From: Bullera alba
Lineage: Eukaryota; Basidiomycota; Tremellomycetes; Tremellales; Bulleraceae
Assembly (NCBI GenBank): GCA_001600095.1
Contig: BCIX01000007.1
Coordinates: 930,001 to 994,000 of the forward strand
Reading direction: 5' to 3'
Length of the DNA: 64,000 nt
Below, one piece after another: positions 48,601-59,504 of this stretch. The position numbers and the translations under genes are program-made. A model generated the notes under the pieces. The model searched no databases, was not told where the DNA came from, and worked only from the letters and a program-made list of their open reading frames with translations. Each line of letters opens with the position of its first letter. Position 1 is the first letter of the stretch.

Positions 48601-49946
48601 GTCCGAACAGCCTTGGTTCGAATGACTCTGAGGATCCGGCAATCGTCCGCACGCGTGTCGCGGGGCTGATGAAGCGTGCACTTGAGGAGGTACCAGGTGT
48701 CAATCTGGCGATCGAGAACATGGTGAGTCACTCCATTGATGATCTCACTATATCGCTGACAATCAAGCAGACTGGTCGCTGTAAGGGCGAAACGTCCGCT
48801 TCGCTTCGCAATCTCAAAGCGATCATCGATGAGGTCGACATGCCTGGAAGGCTCAAAGTCTGCTTGGACATATGCCACGTCTACATCTCCCAGTACGACC
48901 TCTACGATGAGGCTTGTGCCGACGACTTCCTAGAAGATATCGCGGAGTTAGGTCCGGAGAACATCGCTGCGATGCACGTCAGCGACAGCTACGTGCCCCA
49001 CGGGAGCAAAAGGGATGAACATGCATGGTGAGTGACTGGCGTCGGGACGTCGAGACTAGAACGTATGCTGACTGTCTGCCATTTAGCATCGGCTTGTGAG
49101 TAGAGCATCAGCGGACGACGTGACGAGTAGAGCAGTACTGACCACTTCGTTCACAGCGGCATGATCCCCCTCGACGCCTTTCGACGGATACTTCGCTCCG
49201 ACACATTGAAGGGCATTCCCTGCTTCCTCGAAACACCAGATTGCTTTCCTGCCAATCGAAATCGGGGTCAAGGCCTTCCTGCCATCATCGACGAGATTCA
49301 AGCGGAGATCAATCGTAACGAGCTCGAATTCCTAACGAAGATCGCCTCCATGTCAGAGGAGGATTGGGAACTGCAAGAGCGGATCAAGCGAGATGGTGAC
49401 TCGGACGCCCAGAAGACGACTCTGGAAACCAGGTACAAAGCCGTCAAAGGCCAACTAGAGCAAAAGATCCGTAAGAAGGTCATCAAGCTCGGTGGCGTTG
49501 CTGCGGAGAGGTTCGAGGAAGCGAGAAAGGCGCACAAGGTCAAGGTCTCGAGGACCGCCAAGACGAGGAGTGATCGTGAGAGAGGGGTTCGAACTCGTGA
49601 CCGTCAGACCGACGATGAGGAGGCCGAACTGCATCATGAACATTGCCACGAGGGCATTGGTGATAGGCATCTCTGCACTCATCATCAGCCGGATGAGGAC
49701 GAGGATGAGGATGAGGAAGAAGACGATGAATCCACCGACGACTGCGCCGGACCATCTTCTTCTCGAAACTACAGACCTGCCAACGAAGATAGCTTGGATG
49801 ACGACTATGAGGAGGAAGATGTCGATGAGTTGGAGGATGACGATCCGATGTCGTCCGGGAGGCACGAAGGCGGATCCCGTCACGAGTCTGACTCGGACGG
49901 GGACGTTGACCTGGACGACGAGGAAGAGGTCGCAAGTTTGGTCTGA
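45654..49946 (+). CDS. Endonuclease IV (APN1-type AP endonuclease) with giant disordered N-terminus
   Basis: Base-excision repair nuclease that cuts DNA at abasic sites, using a zinc cluster in a TIM barrel. Exons 45654-48294, 48352-48412, 48472-48555, 48611-48722, 48771-49027, 49087-49095 and 49157-49946 sum to 3,954 nt, 1,317 residues. The barrel (about residues 800-1082) starts GLGFSREGGFSKLAQRIL. The expected zinc ligands are visible: His in LVAHAVHTTNLAS, His in LVFHLGSN, Glu in LAIENM, Asp and His in VCLDICHVY, His in AMHVSDS, Asp-x-His in KRDEHA and Glu in CFLETPDCF. The first 800 residues are Ser/Pro-rich with nuclear-localisation-type runs (PPKKKKKGGPKR, RSKPKKRKR). A 235-residue tail is helical, then very acidic. 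Yeast Apn1 is 367 residues, so two-thirds of this protein is extra. Exon 6 is only 9 nt. Confidence 0.88.
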
Positions 49947-50216
49947 GAGAATTGCCCGGGGGTGTAACCAATTGTACGAAGCACAAGTTGTACAAACTTT
50001 ACTGTGTACTGTTAGACTCGATACCTTACACCTATAATGCAGCACTTGAAGGATTGGCTACCTCATCCCTTAACGGCCTTGACCACGATGCACACACACA
50101 GTGCATCCAAAGCCCAAAACACATCTATAAACTATATCATACGAAACCATTGTCCCTGTATACATATCAAATGCTCGTCAAGTCGTCATGGCGGAGGGTG
50201 AGGACGACCTTCGAGC

Positions 50217-51223
50217 CTATCTGAGCCAATACCGTGTAGGTATTGTCTCTGCTGTTCGAACGCAAGTCGTCCGGTCAGAGCTGACTTGGTAGCCCCTCTC
50301 GCACTTCGATACTAGGTTAAAGTCAGCTCTGAGATATCTCTTCGCCTGGGGGATGCTCACCATAACAGCTGGACTGTCTGCATTGGACATCGCTCACTCC
50401 GGCAATCAAGGTGCAATCAACGGCATCCTCGTCGAATGGACATGATCCACAGGCTGTTACAAGTGGTCAGCCTACTGCCTGTCCTCACTCAATTACCAGA
50501 TCAGTACACACCTGTGACGTCGGAGCTAGTGTCCATGCAGGCAAAGTCTCGACCGGTGCCAGTCCAACAGAACGATTCGCCAATCTGGCAGTGTAGATCC
50601 GGTCCGGCCTTTCTCCTGAAATGTCGCTTTCGACCGCTGGGCACTGGAGGAGGTGGTGGAGGATCCGAACCGACGACGGTAAACTCGTTGTCGATGGTAT
50701 ACAGGGTAGGTCTCACTCCCACTTGAATCACAATGTTCCCTATAACGATTCATCAGCTATGAAGCATACGAAGCGGCGAGATTGGCAAAGACATACAGTC
50801 TGTGTTGCCATCCTGGGCCGCCACTGCCATGTCTGCACTGAGACAAACCGTCAGAGGCTGGCTGTGATAGTTTGGAATGATGACTTACAAGCTCCGAGAA
50901 CACTGGGTACTTGTCAGACCACTCGAAGTGAATTGAGTGATGGGACAGTTCAGATTGGTACCGGAGACCAAGTTTGCCAAGTATAGCCTGTTGATGGGCA
51001 CACGAGGACTGACACACAGAGCCGGGTTATAACTGTATGTAGCGTTGAAGAAGTGGGTCGTATCGTCGGTATAGTATGTGACTGGCGATTCATAAGTTTC
51101 CAGTATGATCGAGTTGGCGCACGCTTGAATCTGCTTCTGGGTCGGCGATTGAGCGAGGACTGGCTGCAGGACGGTCGCTATCAGCGTCACGGCCAACAGG
51201 AGACTTCTCGAGCTGAGCATCAT
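50217..51223 (-). CDS. CPL1-like secreted cysteine-rich protein
   Basis: Rebuilt from five exons; no single frame shows it whole. The start MMLSSRSLLLAVTLIATVLQ ends in VLAQ, a signal peptide. The N-terminal part (about residues 25-120) has ACANSIILETYES and YNPALCVSPRVPINRLYLAN. Junctions CSRS|FADMAVAAQDG and GNTD|WNIVIQVGV lead to a Pro run and a basic stretch (SGRKRHFRRK) that could be a Kex2-type cleavage site. The C-terminal domain reads CQIGESFCWTGTGRDFACMD, TSSDVT|ACGSCPFDEDAVDC, LIAGVSDVQCRQSSCYV and SKCERGYQVSSDRTTC. This C...CxD...SCGxC...DC..I.GV..V.C....C pattern is that of the CPL1 domain in secreted proteins of basidiomycetes; in Cryptococcus CPL1 is linked to host interaction and capsule phenotype. 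The role here is unknown. The stop TAG is at 50217-50219. Confidence 0.75.
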
Positions 51224-52978
51224 CGTGGGCGAGGAGGAAGTCGGTGCTCGAGAGAGTGCAAAGAGGGCGATGGGAACCCGGTGGCAGTGACAGAGTGTGG
51301 TCAAGGACGACTGAAGAAGGATCAGCGGATGATGATGTGATAGAAATCATCTCGAGGCGGCTTCTTACATACCTCTCTGTCGTAAATCTGCTCGACGACT
51401 GTCCCTGCGTTGCCCTGGCATCCCTATCGATGCTGCCACAGCGGATTAACCATCCAGCTCCTGCGCGGTGTCCACCCCCTTCGACTCAAGCCTCCGTACT
51501 CCACCAGCACTGTCTGCTCGCTTCATCCCATCTTCACTTCCGCTCTCGGAAGTCGAAGGTCTCTCATAACTCAGCATCCGGTCGCCTCGCCTTGAAGATG
51601 TCGACGAAAGCATCCTGCTATGATTGCGATAAGATGCGGTGGGGGCGTCGAAGGGGATGAGCTTGTCCCCGCTACTTTTGCAATGCGCCAGGTGGTAGGC
51701 GCTTTGAGACATCCAACATCAGCCCGATCCAAAGCCGAGGAGGAGATGCCGACAACGTGGTCCTATCTTCCTCCCTCTTCCGGATCGATTTTTGGGTGAG
51801 GGATGGGCGGTACTCTGTGGCCTGGCCATTCTGAAACGTCGCCAAAGCCAGCGAAGCCGTCGTCAGGGGCATTGGATACCTGGATTCAATGGCGCCCTCC
51901 ATCAACAGTGAGTTTGGAAGCAGTGGCCGAATTGGTCACCTCGACTGTCCAACTGTCCAGGTGTACTACAGCGTAAGGTGTCGTCTCGTGATTTGCTTGG
52001 CCCCGTGGCCGCCGCGTGGCTTCACGCCTCGCTCACCACCACGAGGGATGTCAGGTGGGATAACAACCCTATTCGTATCCAGCCGTGTCCAGCGCTGTCA
52101 CCTGTGAGTCACCACGAGTCACCCTGTCGAGCGACGTCGATCAAGGTTATTCCGAAGGGTACTCGAGGAACCGAATAATCCGTGGCTTATGCTTGATCCT
52201 GATAACGTTGTCTCTGCTGGTTGTTGCAACACTGAGACGGGTCTGTCACCGACTTGATAGAAGGTTCGGAGCATGAGGCGTAGGGAAGCGTAGGGAGCAT
52301 GTTGGACACGACATCGAAAGGGATCTTCCAGGATCGTCCAACTCAAAACAGGCGCTTGGAATTTTCGACTTGGTCGGAAGTGGCAATATTCCAGCGAACT
52401 CGGCCCGGGATGGCGCAGGGACTCGAAGCAAGCTGTCGCTATAGCTGTCCTCGTGCTTGGCTGCTGACAGCTGGTCGTGCTCTATCCTCTTGCGCCCCTA
52501 CTGGCGTTGGATTATGCAAGGAGGAGATACATGGGCAGATAGGGGAAAATGCTTAATCTAGGGTTCGGATGCGCGTTTTTGACTGTTTTTGAGCACTTAC
52601 CGCCTGATCCGGCTCACTTCGGCATGGACGATCATGAACACGAACCACGGGCATCGGCAACCCCGCATCGCCTGTACCCACGAGGCGGACCCGTGCGACA
52701 CTCGAACGCCTCGTCCGTATATACGCATGCGACTCACTGAGTTTAAGAGATCGGAGGTCCAAACGGCGACGACTGGTAGAGCCGTTAACACCCTGATGCC
52801 AGTCGCGCACAGCTTGGTCCATGTGCTTCCGGTCTCACTGATACAACAGTCGATGCATATGGTAAGAGTCTGCGTAGCTGTATGCTTGGTTGACTGACTG
52901 ACTGGTCTCGGTGTCGTTCGCACAACCCTTCCTCACAGCAGGAGCCTCACGTGCCCCCTCCAACTCCGGGCTCAGGCC
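51224..52978. other. 1.75 kb intergenic region
   Basis: Gene-free stretch between the CPL1-like start and the COQ11 3' end, both on the minus strand. It would be mainly CPL1-like promoter. A small open segment at 51889 (ATGGCGCCCTCC...) followed by a GTGAGT donor looks exon-like, but I could not extend it. No RNA gene or transposon end was recognised. Confidence 0.4.
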
Positions 52979-54125
52979 TCAGGTCTCGAACCCTGGCTCC
53001 TTTTGCTTCCCATTGAATCCTGCCCAAGTCCTCATCGTCTCCACATCAATGACTCCCTGACGTCCTTCCTCCTTTATACTCCTGATCACAGCCTCGGCCA
53101 CATGGTCTACATGCAAAGGTTGCGTTTTGAGGGCCTCGATACCTCCTCCAAGGATGGATTTCGATGCGAATGGATTGGGTAATGGTAATGACGCTGATAG
53201 CGATAGGAGGAAAGCTGGCAGGGTCGAGACTGGCCGTGTGTGAGGGTGATACATGAGACCTAGAGATGATCGCATCAGCAGTGCTCCCGATCGTAGGTGA
53301 GATCGTGGCGTTCTTGGACGCCTCGATTCGACATGGATATTACATACCTGGCCTTACGAATATAGGTCGTATGCCCGATTCTGGCTTGTCCGCACACTTT
53401 CTCATGATAGCAAACTCAGCCTCCCGCTTTGATTCGATGTACCTGCTTGGGACCACAGGGCGGAAGGCGTCCGCGGCTGAGATGTAGACGAAAGGCCGTG
53501 TCGATGACGAAGCCGCTGTGAGCGATGTCGACGGCGAGGCGAGCATCGTGTCGAGGACGGTCAAGGCTAGAAATCACTGCATTAGATATCGAATGCCTCA
53601 TGACCTGTCGTTCGATGACTCACCAGCTTCCTTGTTCATTCCGTCGTAACCGCTCCGTCTCTCCTCGGGTGTCTTGAGCGGATTACCATTTCCTCCCGAT
53701 ATGCTACTCCCAAAAGCCTTCAACAACCCAAGAATGTTCCCACTGCGCACAGCAGCTTTGTATCCCGCATCCTCCAGCAGTATGCCCAGTGTCGAGACCA
53801 CTGCTGAAGAGTCCGAAACAAGGGACGTATACGATGGCGGATCGAATGCTGAGGCCGAATGCCAAGATACACTTTCGACCCATTTAGGTGTATGACCCGC
53901 TGGGGTGGTGTAAGGCTTGCCAGAGGAGCTGAGGATCGGAGTCAACTCTACTGCATGGGCTCTCTTGCTCACCTCATACTGGACACCTCCCATCCCTTGC
54001 TGACGGCTGCCTTGCAGATCGCCGATCCTAGAACAGACGTTCAGCGATGTCACACGATGTCGCATCGCTCAACACTGACCGAGGAACCCATTCCCACCTA
54101 CGACCAGGAGCTTCGTGACAGACAT
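52979..54125 (-). CDS. COQ11: COQ11-like atypical SDR oxidoreductase
   Basis: Mitochondrial NAD(P)-binding protein of the atypical short-chain dehydrogenase group (NDUFA9-like), a member of the yeast CoQ synthome that modulates ubiquinone biosynthesis. The ATG at 54125 begins MSVTKLLVVGGNGFLG|SAI, a Rossmann Gly-rich loop GGNGFLG split by an intron with donor GTCAGT. Then CKAAVSKGWEVSSM, PKWVESVSWHSASAFDPPSY and VVSTLGILLEDAGYK. The active-site region has PFVYISAADAFRPVVPSRYI and ESKREAEFAIM (YxxxK-type Tyr/Lys), followed by IRPIFVRPG|LMYHPHTRPV. The stop is at 52979. This order and wording match yeast YLR290C (Coq11) closely. About 300 residues, normal for the family. No strong presequence is evident. 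A second CoQ gene, COQ9, lies about 48 kb away. Confidence 0.85.
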
Positions 54126-54385
54126 TCGGGCTGCCTCTACGTCAATTATTCTAGTGCGATACGACCTGACCTGATCACTCCAAGATCACCCGAGTATCAA
54201 CCAAACATTTGGCTCTGCGGGTGGAGGTTGTTTAATCGTTTCTCACGGTGATTGATAACCGTAAAACCGGTGCGTCGGCAGATCGAGGAGCAATGTGGAT
54301 TGACGGAGGTCTTCGTGGCAGGCTGCGACCGTAGTTCAGGATACAGTATATGCATTGCGTCTTCCACTCCAGAACAGACAGTGAC

Positions 54386-57300
54386 TTATCGCTTGATAGG
54401 CCTCTTGGACGTACTACCGACCGAGAATTTTCGCAAAGCTTCTTTAGCCCGCCCAAGACGAGCTTGCTTCTGCAGAAGATCCTCCCGCAGGCGAGTAGTC
54501 TCCAGCTTCTCAGCAAAGAAGGCACGACACCTCTCCTCACCGCCGTCGGAAAGGATGTCCAAGTCGGCGAGAAGAGCATTTCGGACCTTTTCAGACAGGG
54601 GCATAAAGACCTCAGCATCGATGACTCTGGGTACGTTGTCGATGATACGCTGATTCGTTTGAACACAGTCAGCTGAGGAAAACGTAGAGGGCATCGTGGG
54701 ACGGTGGGACTCACTTTGTACGCGACTTGCCAACATGCTCGTACCTCAGCCATCAATTGCAGCTCGGCCTGATAGGCGTTACTTGGCTGGAGTCGAGCGA
54801 GGTCAGCCTCAGTAAGACCTGAATGGCCAAGATAGGTGAGCTGGGCCAAGACAGTCTTAACAGCCAGATCCCGATTCGCATCCACTGTGGGTTTGGTTGT
54901 TGACTTGGGGTTCTTTTTCGTGATGGTCGCAGGGCTCGATGCCTCAAAGGTGAACGCAGTGGTCGCAGGGTTCGATGCCTGAAAGGTGAAAGGCGGCAGT
55001 ATCCCTTGAATCGCGCCAGTGTCCCCAGACCAGGAGTTCCCTTTCTGTCGTCGTTCCAACAATCTTGCCAAGAACCTCTGCTGTGTCGCTCGAAGGTAAT
55101 GTCTATTCTGGGTAAATGGGCGGGCTTCCAATCTGATCAACTTGTCGATCTGCGTAGACGCCGCCCTGACGAGGAGATTGACCTGTTTCAGGACGATGGA
55201 TCTGTGGCGATTGACACAAACAGCATACTCTCGATCGAATGGTCGAAGACTTACTTGACATTGTCGCACAGCATCCCAGTCTTGTGAGCACCAAAGAGGT
55301 CCTCAACCAGTCTCTCCAAGAGATCTTTGAGTACTGGGGTGATGGCCTGCAGGAGCTTTTCAGAGAGTCCTCCCCACAGGCCGACGGAGTCCCTAATGAG
55401 AGCTTCCTTCGCCTCCAATGGGACTTCTCCGGGAAGCTCCCTTGAGATAGATCTGCCCTCCTGTCAGCTCCCACTTGAGGCATGGCCAGAGTTGGACAAT
55501 CGAGTCTCACTCACTCTTTGATATGCTTCCTGATATCGTCAAGATTCTTGATCTCTGGTTGTGCGCAGCCCTTTCGAATGTACCAATCGTCGAAGTCATC
55601 CTCCGAATCGACCGCTGTTTCGTCGACATTACACCCATCGTCATCCTCCGGGGCCATTCCAGTATCACCATCGTCGTCCTCGTCCTCGTCCTCATCGTTG
55701 TCATCATCGTCGTCGACAGCGGCTTCGACGACTGGCTGCTTAGGAATCGCCTTCTTCTCTCTAGCGGTGAACGGCTCGAATATTGGCGCGGTGCTCCAAA
55801 TTCGAAAGGTATAGTTATCCACGGACGAGTTGAAGTGCTTGATAAGCTCCCTGTGATTGACGCCACCGGCTGTGTACGAGTCGACTCTTCGGCAGAATGA
55901 ATCGACCAGGGCCAACATCTGGTGGAGGGGTTTTGATGGCGGAGCGGCGGGCATATTCTTGAGTCTAGTGGTGACTCCAGCGTGAGCGCCGTTGATTTGC
56001 TTTATGGTTGACGGGAGCCTATCGAGCTGTCAGTTGGGACTTTTCCCTGCAGCACGGAAGCCATCTCACTTTTCACGTATATAGCTCATCAAGTGATCAC
56101 TCAATGAGTCCCCGAGGTTCTTCGTACCCTGTCTCGCTTTCCAAGTCGGGTCGAGCGAGTCCCACGGTTTGGTGGTTGCGAAGAAGTCGGCCTCTTTCGC
56201 TCGAGCGCTTTCAAACGTGATACCGTTGTGTAACTCATTCGGAGTCGGTTGCCTGGTGACCTGGCATGATGATAGATCAGCTGCGGCACAATAGTCTTGA
56301 ATACTGCCACTCACGTAGTAGCCGTGCAGAAGTGGCTGCTTCTCATTTCGCAGCACCTTGACCCAATGATCTCTCTCTACTTCCTCCAAAGTATCGACTT
56401 TTGTCAGGACACCGATAGTCCTGTCTCCTTTCGGATCAACATCGCGCGCCAACATCGCAGCGTTCTGGTTGTCTATGTCATCTACGCAGAACACCAAGTC
56501 AGTATACGGCCGTGCTTGAGCTTATCCGTGTTGACTGACCTTTCATTGTGATGACGCAAAGAATCAGGCAATCCTTTGCAACGTAATGCTTGACTAGATC
56601 CTCCATAATCTTGATGTTCGCTTTGTCCTCTTTCTTCCCCACACTGTGAATGATGCCCGGAAGATCGATTAACGTGAGGTCCGTTACGCTCATACCCGAG
56701 ATCTCCACGACGACCACGTTCCTCGAAAAGGCGAGTTGGCCGACAGAGCCAAGAGGGTTCTTGACTTCTTCCTCAGGAATATCATACTTCAAGAAGTTGA
56801 GAGAATCCACCGATGGATTCAGGATGGCGAGCTGAGCTCGACGAATAGCGAGCTCGACATCTTGGGGGTTGGTAAGGGGACTCCCGAACGTCGATTCCGG
56901 AGCGGACCTAGCGGCCTGTACAACCCGTAGTCAGCGGGAACATATATGTGTGCCGAGCAACTGCACTTTCTACTCACAGAAGCCTCTTCGTGGTCTTCTC
57001 CACGAACTGCATCCTTACTTTCCTTTCTGATCTTCAAGATGCATCTCCAAGCAGCATCCGGATCATTTCGAAGCCGAACCTCAATGGGCACTCGGGTGCA
57101 AGTACCTGCAGCTCTCGGAAGGTTTATCTGGGCATATCGATCAGCTTTGGAAGCGAATCTAAATCAAGTCAGGCTCACCCCGGATATTGCCTCGATCAGT
57201 GAGGACTTTCCACTCGACTGATTACCAGCGACGACGATGGTTGGGAGACTGTTCACGATCGTCAGCTGGTACTCTCTACCCGCAATCACTTTGCACATCA

Positions 57301-57448
57301 CTCACTCGACATCTAGAGATGCACCTGTAGACCTGATGTCGTTGATCAAGCTCATCAACTCCCCCTTGCTACGGGCGTACTTGCTGTCCATCAGCCCTCG
57401 GGCCTGATCCTGATTGTCACCCTCGATTGTGGTGCCAGATTGGGTCAT
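54386..57448 (-). CDS. Dynamin-family GTPase A (Mx-like)
   Basis: Large membrane-remodelling GTPase of the dynamin superfamily, resembling the fungal Mx-like branch more than Vps1 or Dnm1. The ATG at 57448 gives MTQSGTTIEGDNQDQARGLM, then SLINDIRSTGASLDV. G1 is AGNQSSGKSSLIEAISG, the switch I/G2 Thr is in AAGTCTRVPIEVRLR, G3 is LTLIDLPGIIHSV, and G4 is IGVLTKVDTLEE. The stalk follows: KPLHQMLALVDSFCRRVDSY, DIRKHIKERELPGEVPLEAK. The C-terminal GTPase effector domain has LMAEVRACWQVAYK and RIIDNVPRVIDAEVFMPLSE, ending SKRPIKR. A highly acidic insert (from AAVDDDDDNDEDEDEDDDGD) sits in the stalk and is missing from copy B. No PH or transmembrane segment is seen. About 800 residues, ten or more exons. 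Confidence 0.88.
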
Positions 57449-58170
57449 CTTGGACGTATAGACAAGCTGATAGTATCAGACAGCGAGAAAGAGGGACTAA
57501 GTAAGAATTCGTGAACAGAGGGGGATTGAGCGACTTGGATCACTCTTCATACAGCTCGTGACCATGTTTATATGATGCCACGCTGGCCAGTTCAGGTGAG
57601 GGCAGTGCGACCCCATTTCTGTCCTGGAACTCGCAGCGAGTCACCCTATCGCGTTGAGTGAATCCATCAATCAACGCCGATGAAGAGGGCAGCTCAAGAC
57701 CTCAAGTTGATAAGAGTCGCAGATCAGCAGGCTGGGCCCGTCCGCTCCCGTCCGCCGCCCGGGAGGCAAGCGGGTAGGGCGTTGCAGGGCGTTGCCCGGC
57801 GTTCCTACGGTCAGGCTGATCGCGAGAACCTTGATAGGAGAGAGAGATGAGGGCATTGAGGAGATCGAGAAAGAGGTCGTCAAGGCAGAGATGCGAGAGA
57901 CGCTGAGAGAGGTCCTGAGAGCGGCCGTGTTGGGATTCGAGGAGGTGTTGAAGTGATCTCTTGCTGATCCGTCGGGACTCGGGAATACCCGGTCGTCTCC
58001 TGCCACGTGCCGGCGCGATGCACCTGCGGTCCTGCAGCTAGCTACCTGCATGCCTGCGACCGTCGGCCAGCAACAGCTTCACCTCCGGTTCACTCAGTGG
58101 CGTGCATATCTTGTACTGTAGACTCTGCACTGACGAGCTAGCTCATCACTTCGCGAACCGGTAGACAGAC
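57449..58170. other. Divergent intergenic region with an unexplained coding-like segment
   Basis: 722 bp between the dynamin A start (-) and the DUF7704-like start (+). On the plus strand, an open stretch from 57714 to the stop at 57954-57956 ends with a Glu/Arg/Lys-rich helix-like sequence, RDEGIEEIEKEVVKAEMRET followed by LREVLRAAVLGFEEVLK. It has no in-frame ATG, and I could not link it to one by a clean intron. Confidence 0.4.
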
Positions 58171-59099
58171 ATGGCCAACACCCAACTCGCCCGCCAACCA
58201 TTGCCCTGGGCGTACTACTACTTCTTCTGGCTGATCGAGCCGGTAAGTCAACAGCAGGACCGTTTGCCGTTATTCTTCACCACAAGAGTCACTGATGGCA
58301 CTGAACTGATCTAGAGTCTGACTCTAAGCGGAGCTGCATATGCCATCTTCAGACCCGAACAATATGGGCAGGACTATATCCCGCCTCTGCTGGAGATATC
58401 GACCAATAGCATCGGTAACACCATAAGAGGAAGGATGGTCATTGGTGGGCTCGGAAGCTGTGGGTATCGAAGACAGAGTCAGATAGTCAAAAGCGCTGAC
58501 GTAGGCTGGAATCATAGGTTTCTTCCTGCTCGCTCTGATATCGCTATCGCTGTTCCCTATATTCAAGCAGATGCCAGTCGTGAACCAGGAGAAGCTTGTC
58601 AAGGGATTGTTGGTACCCCTGGCGATTGCCGATGTGAGTCGAGCATCATCGCTCTGTTGATGTGTATAGCTATTCTGGAGATGCTGATTGTTGTTCAGCT
58701 CTCTCAGTGGGTCTTCACCTCGTGGACTCCCCATCGTGTCCTCATTTTTAGTCCCCTTTACTCGTTTGACCTCCTCTCTGGTCTAAACCTCATCCTTCCC
58801 CTCACAGCGAAAGCTGATACATCCCGAGTGATGATCTGTCAGAATGCTGATAAAATGACAGTATCGCTCTGACGTTGATACCCATGCCTGCCTCGCACCT
58901 CTGGAATCCCTCGGAGTGGACTACAGTGATGTTCGGAAATGTTTGGATCACAGTCTTCCTCTTTGCAGTCAGGTGAGACATCTTTGGTCTAGAGACCTAG
59001 CATCGGTAGCTAACACGTACCTATAGGTCCTCGTACTTCTTGGGCATCGGCCGGGGGCGGACACTCACACCGCAAAAAGCAGGAGGGAAATCGAAATGA
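58171..59099 (+). CDS. Small four-helix membrane protein, DUF7704-like
   Basis: Exons 58171-58242, 58315-58459, 58518-58633, 58699-58706, 58862-58972 and 59027-59099 sum to 525 nt, a 174-residue protein. Four hydrophobic helices are evident: WAYYYFFWLIEPSLTLSGAA, FFLLALISLSLFPIF, LLVPLAIADLSHIALTLIP and VMFGNVWITVFLFAVRSSYF. The order (N-terminal xYxxFFxxIEPxxxLxGA, the middle IADxxH, and W...G N V xxT ... R xx FLxG) fits the fungal DUF7704 family of small membrane proteins, whose function is unknown. Exon 4 is only 8 nt (CTCTCTCA); skipping it breaks the frame and the third helix. The C-terminus is short and basic (KAGGKSK). It is upstream of GET3 on the same strand, 405 bp away. Confidence 0.7.
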
Positions 59100-59504
59100 G
59101 CCTCACGGAATCGTCCAGCTGCGCAGGTTGTTCGCCAAAGGCAGAAGCATGCATTCTGGGACAGCTATGCTCTCCTGTAGCCACACTGTACTCTGGGACC
59201 GACTGCACGTCTATCAGCATCGATGGGCCCCTTGTGCTGCACAGCACTATATGCACTAGATGGCTGTCGATGATCCTAGCGTCTTCCTTATATAATCGTC
59301 GCGTGGCTGCCACGTGGCAGATGAAACGCGGCCATTTTGTTGTTGCCGGCGACGCTGTTTGGTATGCCATCAAGCTTGCATCAAGCTGGAACCAAGTATC
59401 CCGTCCGTCACATCCACAAGTCGACCGTCTTCAGAGCTTCTTGTGTCTCCAGCCGGAATTCCAGCTAGCCTCAAGATTAGAATTGAAGACAACATCAACG
59501 CAGA
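59100..59504 (+). other. Intergenic region before GET3
   Basis: 405 bp between the DUF7704-like stop and the GET3 ATG. A CCACGTGG-like palindrome core (tgccacgtggc, about 59310) is present. No other feature was recognised. Confidence 0.4.

Noticed and set aside
52600..52900. Possible tRNA-like T-arm words (ctcgaacgc)
   Set aside because: No matching acceptor stem, D-arm or A-box could be assembled on either strand.
53674..54251. Plus-strand open frames over COQ11
   Set aside because: The minus strand carries the Rossmann GGNGFLG and YISAADAF motifs, so these are shadows.
57671..58051. Minus-strand 126-codon frame upstream of the DUF7704-like gene
   Set aside because: Ser/Thr/Pro-rich, no motif, and antisense to the charge-rich plus-strand segment that looks more coding-like.
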